Positions 44,484-55,384 of a DNA stretch of 64,000 nucleotides are shown in pieces. Numbering within the stretch: the stretch's first letter is position 1; the number at the start of each line of letters is the position of its first letter. Source of the DNA: Bimastos eiseni (Eukaryota; Annelida; Clitellata; Crassiclitellata; Lumbricidae); the NCBI GenBank assembly GCA_959347315.1, contig OY365814.1, positions 32,288,387-32,352,386 of the forward strand. Direction: 5' to 3'. Both the position numbers and the translations under genes were made by a program. The notes beneath the pieces were generated by a model. That model saw nothing but the letters and a program-made list of their open reading frames with translations. It was not told where the DNA came from and did not search any database.

Positions 44484-45930
44484 CCCAATATGTGTTTTGT
44501 AATAGATTCTCGTCTGAACTTAAACTTATCAAATACAGCGTCTCTCAGGGCTCAATCCTCGGACCACTGCCTTTCGTACTTTTCATCAATGACCTACCCA
44601 ATGTCTCTAATCTGATACATTTTCTGTTATTTGCTGACGACACAAATATCCTTGCCTCTCACAAATCTTACGAGATATTATTTAGCATGATGAACCGAGA
44701 ACTTGATCTTGTCAACAAATGGTTCAACATGAATAAATTATCTTTTAACTTGAAGAAGACAAATTACATCCTATTTACTTCGCACCGTAAACGACCCCCT
44801 CCAGTAACTGGTGTACTTAGCCTAAATGGTGACCCCATACCTACAGTAGCATCAACCAAGTTCCTTGGCGTTCATGTGGACCAATTTCTTACATGGAACG
44901 CACATCTCCAAAGTATATCTACAAAAGTTGCTAAAAACATAGGAGTATTATCAAGAGCATCGTATCTCTTACCCATTAATGTTCGTACTACTTTATTTTT
45001 ACCATGATCCATCCCTATTTATCGTACTGTAACTTAATATGGGCTTCTAACTATCACTCAAGGCTAAAGGGACTTTTAATCCTACAGAACAGAGTCATTC
45101 GACTAGTTGCCGACCGAACACGTTACCCGTCGACGGACTCTATCTATAAACACATGCATATACTAAACATTCATAAAATCAACTCATTTCAAATAGGCGA
45201 GTTCATGTATGAATATCCAAGAAATCTCTTATCGCATGTATTTAAAAACTACTTCATTTCTGTATCTCAAATGGGTACCTACAGCCTTAGGTCTTCTGAC
45301 AATTCATTCTGTTCATTCAAGAACCAATACGCGTGAGTTCTCAATTAAATGTGCTGGTCCTAAAATATGGAATAACTTACCTGGCGATCTGCGTCTTTCA
45401 CCACAATTATGTCTATTTAAGCGAAAATTAAGACTTCATCTTCTGCTACAACCTAATTAATTTCGTACAAGGTTGATAAGAATCTTAGTTTTATTGTTGT
45501 CCATGCATTTGCTAATGAACGTTCTGAATTGTATCTACTGTGTTTTGTTTTGTTTTTGCTGTTTCCTATTTCATATTACCGTTCATTATTAAACCCGTTA
45601 TTTACTTAATAATTTTTTTTAAACTATCATCTGAGTTTGCTATTGTTTTCATAGTTACTTGCTTTTGACCGTTGTGTTTATGTTTTACGTTTATCGTATA
45701 TGACTGTCAATTCACTAATTAACTAATTAAGCATTTGGCTACTTCGTTCCCCTGTGTCACTATGTATGTCATCATAACCAGCTGCTGTAAACTTTAATAT
45801 GAAAGGGTTACCCTGCCAGCGGGACCTACGGTCCCTTAGGGGTATTATCTTTTCCCTATTATTCCTTATCATTCTACTTTTCAAAATTGAACTCTGTAAT
45901 AGTCTGTTGTTTGTCTGAAAGGATTAATAA
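44484..45930 (+). mobile_element. 5'-truncated non-LTR retrotransposon
   Basis: Starts inside the reverse-transcriptase domain just after a B box, carries the polymerase C terminus, then about 460 bp of 3' UTR with ACCCTGCCAGCGGGACCTAC, and ends near GGATTAATAAAAAACGATGG TTATGG, a likely tail. Jockey/CR1-like by the spacing of polymerase motifs; the clade is not certain. Confidence 0.8.
44492..45460 (+). pseudogene. LINE reverse transcriptase, C-terminal part
   Basis: Reads SVSQGSILGPLPFVLFINDL and LLFADDTNILA (the FADD catalytic motif), then STKFLGVHVDQFLTWNAHL, IHPYLSYCNLIWASNYHSRL, and KCAGPKIWNNLPGDL before the stop. Two frame changes, near 45000 and near 45290, break it. The endonuclease and the first polymerase motifs are missing. 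It would have reverse-transcribed the element's RNA at a nicked target. Confidence 0.9.
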
Positions 45931-46005
45931 AAAACGATGGTTATGGTTATCGTTATTAGAGGCTTCATTGTTAGAGGTAGGTTTAATAGCCAAACTGAAC
46001 TTTCT

Positions 46006-46435
46006 CCTACGTACCTTCCCTTCCGGGACTCACAGTCTACTTCCACCTCCGTTTCTCCCATTGTTCAGAATTCGCTCATCCTAAAGTTAATCTTTGCGTT
46101 CGAAGTCAGACTTCGTATGTGGAACTATTTCTGCTGCCGGATGGAAATTCGCCGAATGCTGCGGTCGGTGCAGTCTTACGCGCGGCGTGTTACGGTCGCT
46201 ACGACTAATTCGTGCGATCGTTGGGTAAAATAAGCTAGATAGACTGAGATTATGGATTACGCAAAGTTCCCATGGTAGCCCAAAGTGTGGTAACTAATAA
46301 TTAGTTTATAATATGCACGGAGCTTGATTTGAAACCAAAGGAATTTATTATGTTTTCATTGTTATAGCGGAACTTTATAAAAGCTGACTGCTCTATAATG
46401 ATTTGCAACCTCTCTGTTGTGATCGACTGCTAACT
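46006..46435 (+). repeat. Family G copy 2
   Basis: ACCTTCCCTTCCGGGACTCA, TTCCACCTCCG, ATGCTGCGGTCGGTGCAGTC, GTTCCCATGG and GACTGCTCTATAATGATT. It follows directly after the LINE insertion. Confidence 0.8.
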
Positions 46436-46436
46436 A

Positions 46437-46520
46437 GTTGCAATTTGACAACACTATGTAATGACAAAGGTCATTAGCGTCGCCTGCTCCTTTATCCAGA
46501 GTTGGGACTGGCACTGTCAT
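46437..46520 (+). repeat. Module R1 copy
   Basis: GTTGCAATTTGACAACAC, TTAGCGTCGCCTGCTCCTTT and GTTGGGACTGGCACTGTC. Confidence 0.8.
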
Positions 46521-46675
46521 TGAACGTCGCCATCCTAATTGAGCTGCAACTACAACAATGTCTTTTGCCGTCGACAGAATTAATGTTGTCATGTTTTAAC
46601 GTTATCTACGTTGGAACCAGGAACTGTCATTGAACACGGAATGGATGGATGGATCCAGGGTTTAACGACAACTTA

Positions 46676-48323
46676 GGGGCCGTCCATAAATGACGTCACG
46701 CACTTAGGGGGTGGAGGGGGTCTGACATTTGTGACGATGTGTGACGAGGGGGGAGGAGGTATGAGTAATGTGACGTCACATTAAAAAAAATTGTTGATAA
46801 ATTTATAAAAACGTCCTTTAATATTTTATAAAGCAATATAAATTTTTTCTTTTATTCACTAGATGTCAATAGCATAGGATTTCTGACAAAATTTTGGTTC
46901 TAAATTTATGTTCACTTTCGACGTTTATTATTACTCTGCCAGAAGAGGAAATTGCAATGATTCTTTTATGCAGTCGTTCAATGTAGGCTACTATATTAAA
47001 AAACGCATTATTTTCGAATTAATAATATTATAAAACGTAAGTATTGTAATTGCTGTCACTATTACGTTGCCCGAGAACTATTCTGGCGTATCTCAAAATT
47101 TGCCATTAAATTTCGAGAAAATCGATGTTAAAGTTTTGCATAATGTAACGTCATACCAGCGTAATGCGTTATTTCAAATTTGCATAATCGGCGCGAAATT
47201 AGTAAAAATATATCTACATAAAGTTAATAATACGTTGAGTGTTACTTTGCTCTATAAAAAATTACGGTCGTTAACGGTCGTTCTGATTGACATTGAACAG
47301 TATAATTCCAGATGATCGTTTGTATCTTATTCTGCTTATGAAGAATCCTTACTGTATAAAGCGTTACTCTAGCAGTTAATAATTATGGTGGTAAAAATAA
47401 CTGGCATTATGCAATGTAAAATAAACGCACAGAGTGCGAGCCTTCGCAGTGTGAGTGGAACAGAGAGCAATGCATCAGGGAGAAATGCAGCAGAATGCAA
47501 TATAGCAAGAACAATGCAACAGAGAGAAATGCAGCAGTACAGAAATGCACCACAGAACAATGACACAATACGTTTGAAAATCCGTTTTTCAAGAATTGTA
47601 AAAAAACGGTGATTTTTAATTTAGTCTTTTGAGCGGCTTTTTATGGTCCTTCAAACGACACTAACCCAATGAAAATCGGTTAAGCCCTTCTGAAGATACT
47701 TTGATTTTTCTATGATTATCAATCGACTAAAAAATTCGTTTTTTACAAATTGTAAAAAAGCGTCATTTTATGAAATTTTGCAATTAGGAATTTTTGAGTG
47801 GCTTTCAGTGCACTTTCCAACGAGATGAACAAGGTCAAAATCGGTTCAGTTCTTCCGAAGATATTTTTATTTTTGTATTTTATCAAAATAATAATTTGTT
47901 ATGATTCAACCAGAACTTCAGAACTTTTGATCCTGCTGTGGAAAAAAACTATAAGTCGTTCTACCGCAAAGTTTCAATATTGCTATACATAATTACTACT
48001 ATTAATTCTATAGGTTACTTCTTTTTATAAGAAAATAAAAGAATAAAAATTATTCTGAACATTGCATTTTTTTAGCATTAATAGACGATGAGTCTACGAT
48101 TATTTTAAAATGATTTTTTATGCTAAGTTCAGCAATGTTTAAAAAAGTTAATTATTAATTTTTATGTTTTATTTGAAATTAAATGAAGTGGTTTTTTCTA
48201 CGGGGGGGTCAGAGCATTGTGACGTCATATTTGAGGGGGTCAGACTTTTTGTGACGAAGTGTGACAAGGGGGGAGGGGTCAAAAATCAGCCAATTTCGCG
48301 TGACGTCATTTATGGACGGCCCC
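46676..48323. mobile_element. PIF/Harbinger-like non-autonomous element
   Basis: 1648 bp with perfect terminal inverted repeats of at least 26 bp that begin GGGGCCGTCCATAAATGACG, flanked by TTA on both sides (46673-46675, 48324-48326). The 3-bp TTA duplication and GGG ends fit the PIF/Harbinger group by established knowledge. No transposase or Myb-like protein is recognisable inside, so it is non-autonomous or a deletion derivative. It interrupts repeat family I. Confidence 0.85.
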
Positions 48324-48385
48324 TTATGACAACAGAGGCCGTAGCCGTCGACAGAAATTTGCTGGGCATATTACAGCACTTACAG
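48324..48385 (+). repeat. Family I copy, right half (split by the Harbinger-like element)
   Basis: TTATGACAACAGAGGCCGTA continues the left half GATCCAGGGTTTAACGACAA at 46651-46672. Confidence 0.85.
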
Positions 48386-48514
48386 CTCTTATAGAATTAT
48401 TATCGCATAATCTCAGTAGCCCTACTGCTCGTCAGGTTAAGGTTGGTAAAACGAATGGTCACCGAACACGAATTGATTTCTATAATTATATATGTATAAA
48501 TAGAATTATTTATA

Positions 48515-48850
48515 TAGAATCTGCTGGTTGCATTATAAAGGTGTTGAAGGAGAGTTATCGAAGAATCTCAGTGCTGCTCGTCTATTTAAAGGTCCTGGTC
48601 CCCAACTGTTAACAGAGATGTGTAGAAGTAGTTGCTTCAGTTTAACGACACTGTGATAACAAAGACCAATGGCGTCGCCCTCCTCTTTTATCCATGCTTG
48701 GGATTTGCACTGACAGAATGCGAACAGTGACGGGTTTCACAGCGGACAAAGATAATTATTTATTTGCCATTATTTATTTATCTAAAATTATTCGATAGCA
48801 TTTTCAAGGTGTCCAAATAGAGCAATAGAAGAAATTCCGTGTCCAGCAAC
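48515..48850 (+). repeat. A modules around an R1 copy
   Basis: A-type boxes at about 48532 (CATTATAAAGGTGTTGAAGG) and 48803 (CATTTTCAAGGTGTCCAAAT); R1 at 48631-48730. Confidence 0.75.
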
Positions 48851-48892
48851 GCTAGATTTTTAAATAATATTCATATACCAAAAACGCCCTAT

Positions 48893-49560
48893 TCATATGA
48901 AATAATGATAATAAATAATTTTCACATGATGCCAGTCATTATTTTTTGGATCTTGAGATTTACATGGCGCGCCTCTAGGAGAATAACTCGGTAGTATTGC
49001 TCTTGGGCATTTATTCCACAAATTAGGACCAAGAATTGCAAAGAGATGACCTTGAGCAACGTATTCCTGGCCCAGGATAAAGATGTAAAATGTTAGCGAA
49101 TGTATCTGCGGGAGAGAGACCAACCGGAAATAAGCAGACACGAACAGGAAGAGGTGACCGAGAGAGTCATAGGGAGAGATAGACAAGAGACCTTTCACGA
49201 AGATCACGAAATCACTTTAGAGCATTGATGAGCCTTGGAGATCGTAATGGGGAACTTAAATTGGATGTACGTGTAAGCGTGAATAATTGGCCAATGAAGG
49301 TCGACAAACGAGAGAAAGGATGGAAGCGGATTTCATGACCGAATGAAGGATCGACAGACGAACTTTTGGATGACATGGATATGGTGAGTTGCAGTAATCA
49401 ATGCGGCTGCAAATGATCGCTTGGACAATTTTGATGTATGATACTGATCGCATGATGGCTCGATGCCATCATCTCGAATATGTACCATACTAATGGTTCC
49501 CTTTACAGTAGCATTAGCAATCTTATTTGCGGGGTCATACATTTGACTATATTTCAAAAG
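48893..49560 (-). mobile_element. Decayed LINE, type C, best-preserved copy
   Basis: Minus-strand readings include YIKIVQAIICSRIDYCNS (the RxDYCN block after the polymerase) and GHLFAILGPNLWNKCPRAIL (the WNxLP-like C terminus). Broken by frameshifts. It identifies the copies at 32107 and 34756 as LINE remnants. Confidence 0.75.
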
Positions 49561-49599
49561 TTTAACGTCATCATCATTATAGTATCAACAGGCAGGTTG

Positions 49600-49770
49600 T
49601 TGCAGTTTAACGACACTTTATCCAAGTTGGGAGTGGCACTGGTAGAGTACTACCAGTAGCGGAGTTATGTATTAACAGGCTGGTGTGGGTGGATCCAGGG
49701 TTCAACGACAGCTTATGACAACAGAGGCCGTTGCCGTAGACAAAAATTTGCTTGGCATATTGCAGCCATT
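49600..49770 (+). repeat. Truncated R1 then uninterrupted family I copy
   Basis: GTTTAACGACACTTTATCCA is a shortened R1. At 49689-49770 GATCCAGGGTTCAACGACAG runs straight into CTTATGACAACAGAGGCCG: the empty-site counterpart of 46676-48323. Confidence 0.85.
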
Positions 49771-49798
49771 TTCTTTACAGGCTCAATCAAATACATGT

Positions 49799-50390
49799 AC
49801 CATGGTCATATTAGCGGCTGATATCGTTTTGAAGGTGTCCAATGAGAGCGTTATATTTTCAATTCTATAATGTTAACGAACCCCAACCGCGTCACATCTT
49901 TTATCGGATCGATTGACGACATTTGAAGGTATCGAAAGAGAGGGTTCGAGAATCTCTGACCTGCATAGGATTTGACCCACGTTGAATGTAAAGGAAATTA
50001 TATGGAACAGTTCGCATCGTTCGTATGAAATAACATGCGAGGAATTCGTGATTTAATTTAAGGTGAATTATTGGGTTGTCGCCCTCTGTTATGTTTAGTA
50101 ATAGGCCTACGTTGGTTGGCATTTCATTCTCTTACGGAGAGCGCCATTCAAACAGGCTGATATACTTCTCTAATGGACACTGGCATATACATGTCATGTG
50201 GTCCGCCAGTGTTAAGTCCGTCAATAGTCTATTATTTATTAGTTCGCTCGTTTCATTCATTCTTCTTTCATTTATTCGTTCAGTCATTCATTACTTCATT
50301 CGTCAGTTCACTAGTTCACTCGATAATTCGTTCGTTCATTCATTCAGGCATTTATTCCTTCAATCATTCGTTCGTTCGTTCGAGCATTTT
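49799..50390 (+). repeat. B-A pair and TTCATTCG block
   Basis: B box at about 49830 (GTTTTGAAGGTGTCCAATGA), A box at about 49920, then TTCTCTTACGGAGAGCG and TTCATTCA/TTCGTTCG simple repeats at 50225-50390. Confidence 0.7.
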
Positions 50391-50544
50391 GTTAAACGGC
50401 CACTTGACCTACTACCACGTTAGACTCAAGTCAATATCCCACTAAGTGCCGTAGTAGATTTGCTCCGTAAGACACCTTTAAAATGGTCATTATCGACTGT
50501 ATAATAACTATACGAAGGAGAGAAAAACAATAAACTCTCCTACG

Positions 50545-50650
50545 CTGGTCGTACTCTGCCAGTGGCAGTGCCAGTCCCAACCCTAGATAAATAAGGAGGG
50601 CAAAGCTAATGGTCTTTGTTAACACACAGTGTCGTTAACTCCAACTACTA
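50545..50650 (-). repeat. Module R1 copy
   Basis: GCAGTGCCAGTCCCAACCCT, GGAGGGCAAAGCTAATGG and CACAGTGTCGTTAACTCC. Confidence 0.85.
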
Positions 50651-50825
50651 TTACAACTACTACTACAAACAATGAACGATCTCAATATGCCGCATTATAA
50701 CCTTTCAGACAACTTTTAAAAGATTTCATCTTACTCTATTTAGATCTTCACGGAGGATAAAAATAACGCCTAAAACAACATTTGATTGAAAGGCAGATGT
50801 TTTGGAGATTAAATAAGACGAGTTG

Positions 50826-51590
50826 CATAACAAGTATTATAAATTCGGTTGATTACATTTTAAAGGTGTCGAAATAAAACGCTCGATAAAATTTACTTCT
50901 GTCCTCTATAGGATATGACCTACTCAACGACATTTTTGTGGAAACGAGGGCAATTGATCTCAAAAGAAATTATTTTTGAAATTTTTCACCGTTCATACGC
51001 ACAAAGCAGCTCTGACAATGAATAAATAAGTTAGTAAGTAAGAATATTTTTATCAAACTACCGCCAAAAGCACAATAGCCTATAAGGGGTATTAAAGATC
51101 GCATCAATTTCAAAGACAGTCATTTGCCATTCGCATAATAAAAGATCGCTTTTCAAAGGCATCAATTCTAGTAAGGATGAGGTCATGTAACTTAGATCAA
51201 ATCTCATAACGGTAATTTCAATTCATTGTTTAACAAAATCTTGCGGCTGTAATGACTTTTAGAAGTAAGTATGTAAGTATATGCTTGATAAAACCGCTTG
51301 CAAACGCACTGCAGTGACATGATATAGTTATGAACAATCAAATATTGTAGGTCCTGCAATCACTAAACATCACAGTGAGCAAACAGTATAATTACACCAC
51401 AGAGAATTTCAATGATGCGAAGAAGTAAAGCGAAACCACGCAACAGAAGAAGTCACTTGTATATAATACTGGTGATTAATAGTAAACCACTTACAACCTT
51501 AGCTTCTGACAGATTTTTCAAGCGCTTGTTTGCGACACCTTTATAGTGTTACCAACGGTTTTATAAAACTCGCGACGTGATGGACCAAAC
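50826..51590. mobile_element. Family E element, copy 2
   Basis: About 0.76 kb with imperfect inverted ends of roughly 60 bp: left TTCGGTTGATTACATTTTAA AGGTGTCG, right the reverse of that box (GCGACACCTTTATAGTGTTA, CCAACGG). It contains the CACCGTTCATACGCACAAAG segment into which the Tc1 element inserted in another copy. Confidence 0.65.
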
Positions 51591-51605
51591 ATAACTACAC
51601 TCCAA

Positions 51606-51705
51606 TCTTAGCCAAAAGGCTGAGAATATGCCAAGCAAATTTCTGTCGACGGCAACGGTCTCTGTTGTCATAAGCTGTCGTTAAACCCTGGATCCATCCA
51701 CCACC
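51606..51705 (-). repeat. Family I copy, uninterrupted, reverse
   Basis: GTCTCTGTTGTCATAAGCTG and TCGTTAAACCCTGGATCCAT are the reverse of the family I empty site. Confidence 0.85.
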
Positions 51706-52004
51706 AAACATAACCTACTATTCCGAGTACAAGTAGGCCTAAACACCATTCAAACGGAACGTTAATCTACTTGTTCAGATGTTTTATTTAGAACCTATCT
51801 TATACTCTAAGTAATTTGTAGTTTCTCAGGCCGAAGCCAAAGGTTGAACCCACAAAAGTTCAGGCTGGTCGGTAAAACTGTTTCTGGACCATTATTAGGA
51901 TTAGTATTCTTCAGCAATATTGTTCTCTATTAATGTTTTAAGCGTGTTATTCTGTTTAGCTTCCTAATAAATTGAATTGTTTTTGAAAAAGAGTATATCG
52001 GTCT

Positions 52005-52115
52005 TGGTCTTGATCTCGGACCCTCGGTCTTGGTCTTGATCTCGGACCACCCGGTCTTGGTCTTGGACCTCTCGGTCTTGGTCTCGGTCTTGGTCTCGAG
52101 GTTTTGGTCTCGTGC
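52005..52115. repeat. GGTCTT/GGTCTC minisatellite
   Basis: Imperfect repeats of TCGGTCTTGGTCTTGATC. Minus-strand frames give Asp-Gln and Arg-Pro repeats with no gene support. Confidence 0.85.
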
Positions 52116-52130
52116 CCAACACTGACTCCA

Positions 52131-52500
52131 AAGAGAGAGATAGAGAGCGACAGAAATTGTCCACTATATAAGCCATACAGGACAGAGGGTTGGCTGATTT
52201 GTCCATGGGCAATCTGCAGACATGAGCGAATAGTGGAGGACCACGATGCGATAATCTTAATTATTGTGCATATATCCAGTATCCATAGAAAATTCATCTC
52301 GGGGCAAGAAGGGAGGATCCATCATTAGTATATAATAAATATATACACTTGCTACAATCGTCTAAAGTTATACGACACGATACGACAAGGGCCGCAGCGT
52401 CGGTTGGCTGCTGTTCAGAAGGCTTATCCGCCAAGTCACCGCCTCTGCCAATCCTTGAGTATAATGAAATTGTGTAGAATGGGTGGCCTATACTTCGCTC
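52131..52500 (+). repeat. Family J copy 4
   Basis: AGAGGGTTGGCTGATTTGTC, GACATGAGCGAATAGTGGAG, GGGAGGATCCATCATTAG, then a short AT-rich insertion and CAGAAGGCTTATCCGCCAAG. Confidence 0.75.
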
Positions 52501-52649
52501 ACGTCTTATAAAGTTTATTGGTACGATTTTGCGGTGTCATAGGTATAGGTGTCATGATTTTTACTGCAATGTTTAATCGCTAACGTAGCCATGCTACCAC
52601 TAATTGGCACACTTGCTTACGTAGATGAGATGATGATACGTTAGTTTAG

Positions 52650-53010
52650 TTTCGCAGAGGTTTAATGACGTTGTGTGACAACAATGGCCGTTGACGTAAA
52701 TGATGATACTATTATTATTATTATTATTCAACAGTTTAACGACATCTTATAGCAACACAGTTTGTCGACGTCAAAAAATAATGACCCGAAACTGCAACTT
52801 TGTTATTATAGCGTCGACTGAAATCAATCTGAAGGTGTCTTAGATTTGCGTTTTGATTATTCAGTAGTTGCAGTTTAACGACACTGTGATAACAAAGATC
52901 ATTAGCGTCGTCCTCCTCCTTTATCCAGTCTTTGGACTGGCGCTGCCTGAGTTTTTGAAGCGTATTAATTAATAGTTACGCGTCATATTTTATAGCTGTT
53001 TAAAGGTGTC
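52650..53010 (+). repeat. Family I fragments, B box, R1 and A box
   Basis: I-like pieces at 52650-52700 and 52727-52775, B box at about 52830 (ATCTGAAGGTGTCTTAG), R1 at 52866-52955, A box at about 52995 (TTTAAAGGTGTCGAAAAAG). Confidence 0.7.
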
Positions 53011-53220
53011 GAAAAAGAGCAGACTAAAATTCTCTGGACTGGGAAATATTTTACTACTGGTTTATTCAGCATAATTTTGCTTTGCATTGCGTTCTCTTAA
53101 AGATCGTCCTTCAAATATTTATGCCTGTCTAGGCATAATTATTTCATTAGCCGACACCAGCGTGTCTTTGGTCTAAAGTCCTCCAAGAATCATTCATTCG
53201 TCCTTTCTATAATTCATTTA

Positions 53221-53640
53221 TAAATCTATTAATACTTTGCTGGCAGCGATAAGTCCGCTCCACTTGCTTATCTCTCGTCATCCATCTTACTTTCACAAGC
53301 TGTTCTCAATTGTAACCTTCTTTCCAGCACTCACAGTCCACTTCCGCCTCCGTTCAACGCGCGGCAGTTTTCGATCATTGCGACTAAAATGGGTTGCCGT
53401 TGGGGAAGACATGCTAGATGGATTGAGATTATTGGTTTGCGCCAAGTACCCACAGTGAACCAGTATGTAAGTGGCTCCAAATAAATTTACAATTATTTTA
53501 GATTATACAAGGAGCCTGATTTGAAACTATTGGCAATTAGTATATCTTGATTATTGTTGCGAGGATTTCTAGAAGCTCACTATTATGCTCTATTATGATT
53601 TGCAACCTCTCTGACCTGTTGGACTGCAGGCTAACATAAC
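53221..53640 (+). repeat. Family G copy 3
   Basis: CTTTGCTGGCAGCGATAAGT, CACAGTCCACTTCCGCCTCC, AAGTACCCACAG and GACCTGTTGGACTGCAGGCT. Confidence 0.8.
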
Positions 53641-53714
53641 AGAACGATTGCTCACGTCTGTAAGTGTATAGTCTTCATATAACTTTCATCTATCAGTTTA
53701 GTCTCCTTATCTAT

Positions 53715-53905
53715 ATAGATACAATATATGTATACAAATATATATATACAATATATATACATATAAATGGTTCTCGTAGTCTCCACGTACTTTCAACAAA
53801 TAATAGATTATTAATTAATGATGAATGCTAGAAATATATATATATATGCATTATTAATTAATGATGAATGCATGCTAAATATATATATATATATATATAT
53901 ATCAC
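53715..53905. repeat. TA microsatellites with a duplicated TTAATTAATGATGAATGC word
   Basis: Short TA runs at 53722-53765, 53835-53846 and 53878-53902. The flanking word ATTAATTAATGATGAATGC occurs twice, 40 bp apart. Confidence 0.85.
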
Positions 53906-54054
53906 GCATTTATATCGTTACTAATTACTCCCTATTCACAAGCTTTCCCTATCCTAGCGACATCATATTCAAAGCTTGTTCCATTTGTGGTGTCATTATT
54001 GCAGTCCCTTAGATGTCTGCGCAGTTTTGAGTTCAGACGCTCTGGCAATGCGGC

Positions 54055-54825
54055 TCACTATATAGCATCGGCTGAACTTGTTAAGAAGGTGTTTAAAACA
54101 TCGTCTAATTAGAGCTACATTTTTACCATTAAATAGCACAAATCGCGTTAAATGAATTATAAAATTGATTGATAACATTTTAAATGTGTCGAAAAAAGCG
54201 CTGGATAAATATCTGTCCTTCATAGAATATGAACCACTGATCAACGACGTCTTGTGGTAACGAGGGCAATTGAATATCCAAGAGAAACCCAGCTATTATT
54301 AATGAATTAGTAAAATATTAAGTAAGGATATTTTTATTAGACCATCAGTAAATGCTCAAAAGCTTATAATCAATTATGGCATAAACTTCTGAAATAACAA
54401 AAGATCTTTTTTAATAGGTATCAACAGCAGGTAGGGTGAGGTCATGTGGCCAGGATCGCATCCAATAATCGCATTTTGTATTCCGTTCCTTAGCGATATC
54501 CTGCGGCTGCGATTATTGCTAAAAGTAAGTAAGAGAGCAGTTGCTTGCTTGAACCGCTTTAAAACGCACTGAGAAGACAAGATATGAGCAAATGAAATGT
54601 GTCTACTGTGCAATCATTCACAAAATCATGAACAGAGGTTTTCGATGCATTGAGAAAGCAAAGGAAAAACAAGCAACAGGAATAGTCACTTGAATAGCAT
54701 AAGTCTGATTAATATTAAAGTAATTTATTCGTACAGCTTCAAACAAGGGTTTTCAAGCGCTCTTTTTCCACACCATTATAATGTTATCAATGGAATCTAC
54801 AAAAATAGTGACGGGAAAAGCATGT
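54055..54825. mobile_element. B box then family E element, copy 3
   Basis: B box at 54055-54110, then E with left end ATTGATTGATAACATTTTAA at about 54155 and right end reading CACACCATTATAATGTTATC at about 54765. The interior shares GAGGTCATGTGGCC and CTGCGGCTGCG with copies 1 and 2. Confidence 0.65.
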
Positions 54826-54829
54826 TTTA

Positions 54830-55380
54830 CATTATTCTATCCTCTGTAAGTCATTTACCAGTCGACAACCCAGGTCATCTTTAATATTAAAACATTTTTA
54901 AAACGGTCGTAGTGAACACCAATAAAATGTACCTGGTAGATGGTCGGTGCAAAGTTTTTATAATATTTGATGGATCGATATTATATAAAAATCAATGACT
55001 ATCTTTAATATTAATACCCCTTGTAAGCCACTCAGGAAAAACTTCATGCTAACGTTCTTTGAAAGTTTGATGATTAAATAATTGTACATAGAAATTGGTC
55101 ATACACAATTTGTTTTATTTTGAACATTTCGTGATGCACATATTGTTACATTTGCATGAGATACCACATGACATGTATTATTGATGTTGTTAACTCTATT
55201 ATTATTTATGTTTTAAAACAATGAACACTAATGACACTTTAAAGTTAAGACAGTTTTAAATGGTTTCTTTCGGATGATAAGAATTCAATTTCACTGTACT
55301 GTAAATGCTTCGAATTGTGGTCAAGATTGTTTATTGCAAGATTTAACGTAAGAATATTGTTGGGTTGAGTAACTTTTTCT
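54830..55380. other. Non-coding, nothing recognised
   Basis: AT-rich. 55020-55200 resembles 62215-62390 (shared TTTGATGATTA-like, TTATTTTGAA and GCATGAGATA words followed by ACATGACATGTA), so it is probably another dispersed repeat. Confidence 0.4.
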
Positions 55381-55384
55381 AAGA

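Noticed and set aside
47067..47992. Short open frames inside the Harbinger-like element
   Set aside because: 65-82 codons, no nuclease or Myb-like motif; the element appears non-autonomous.
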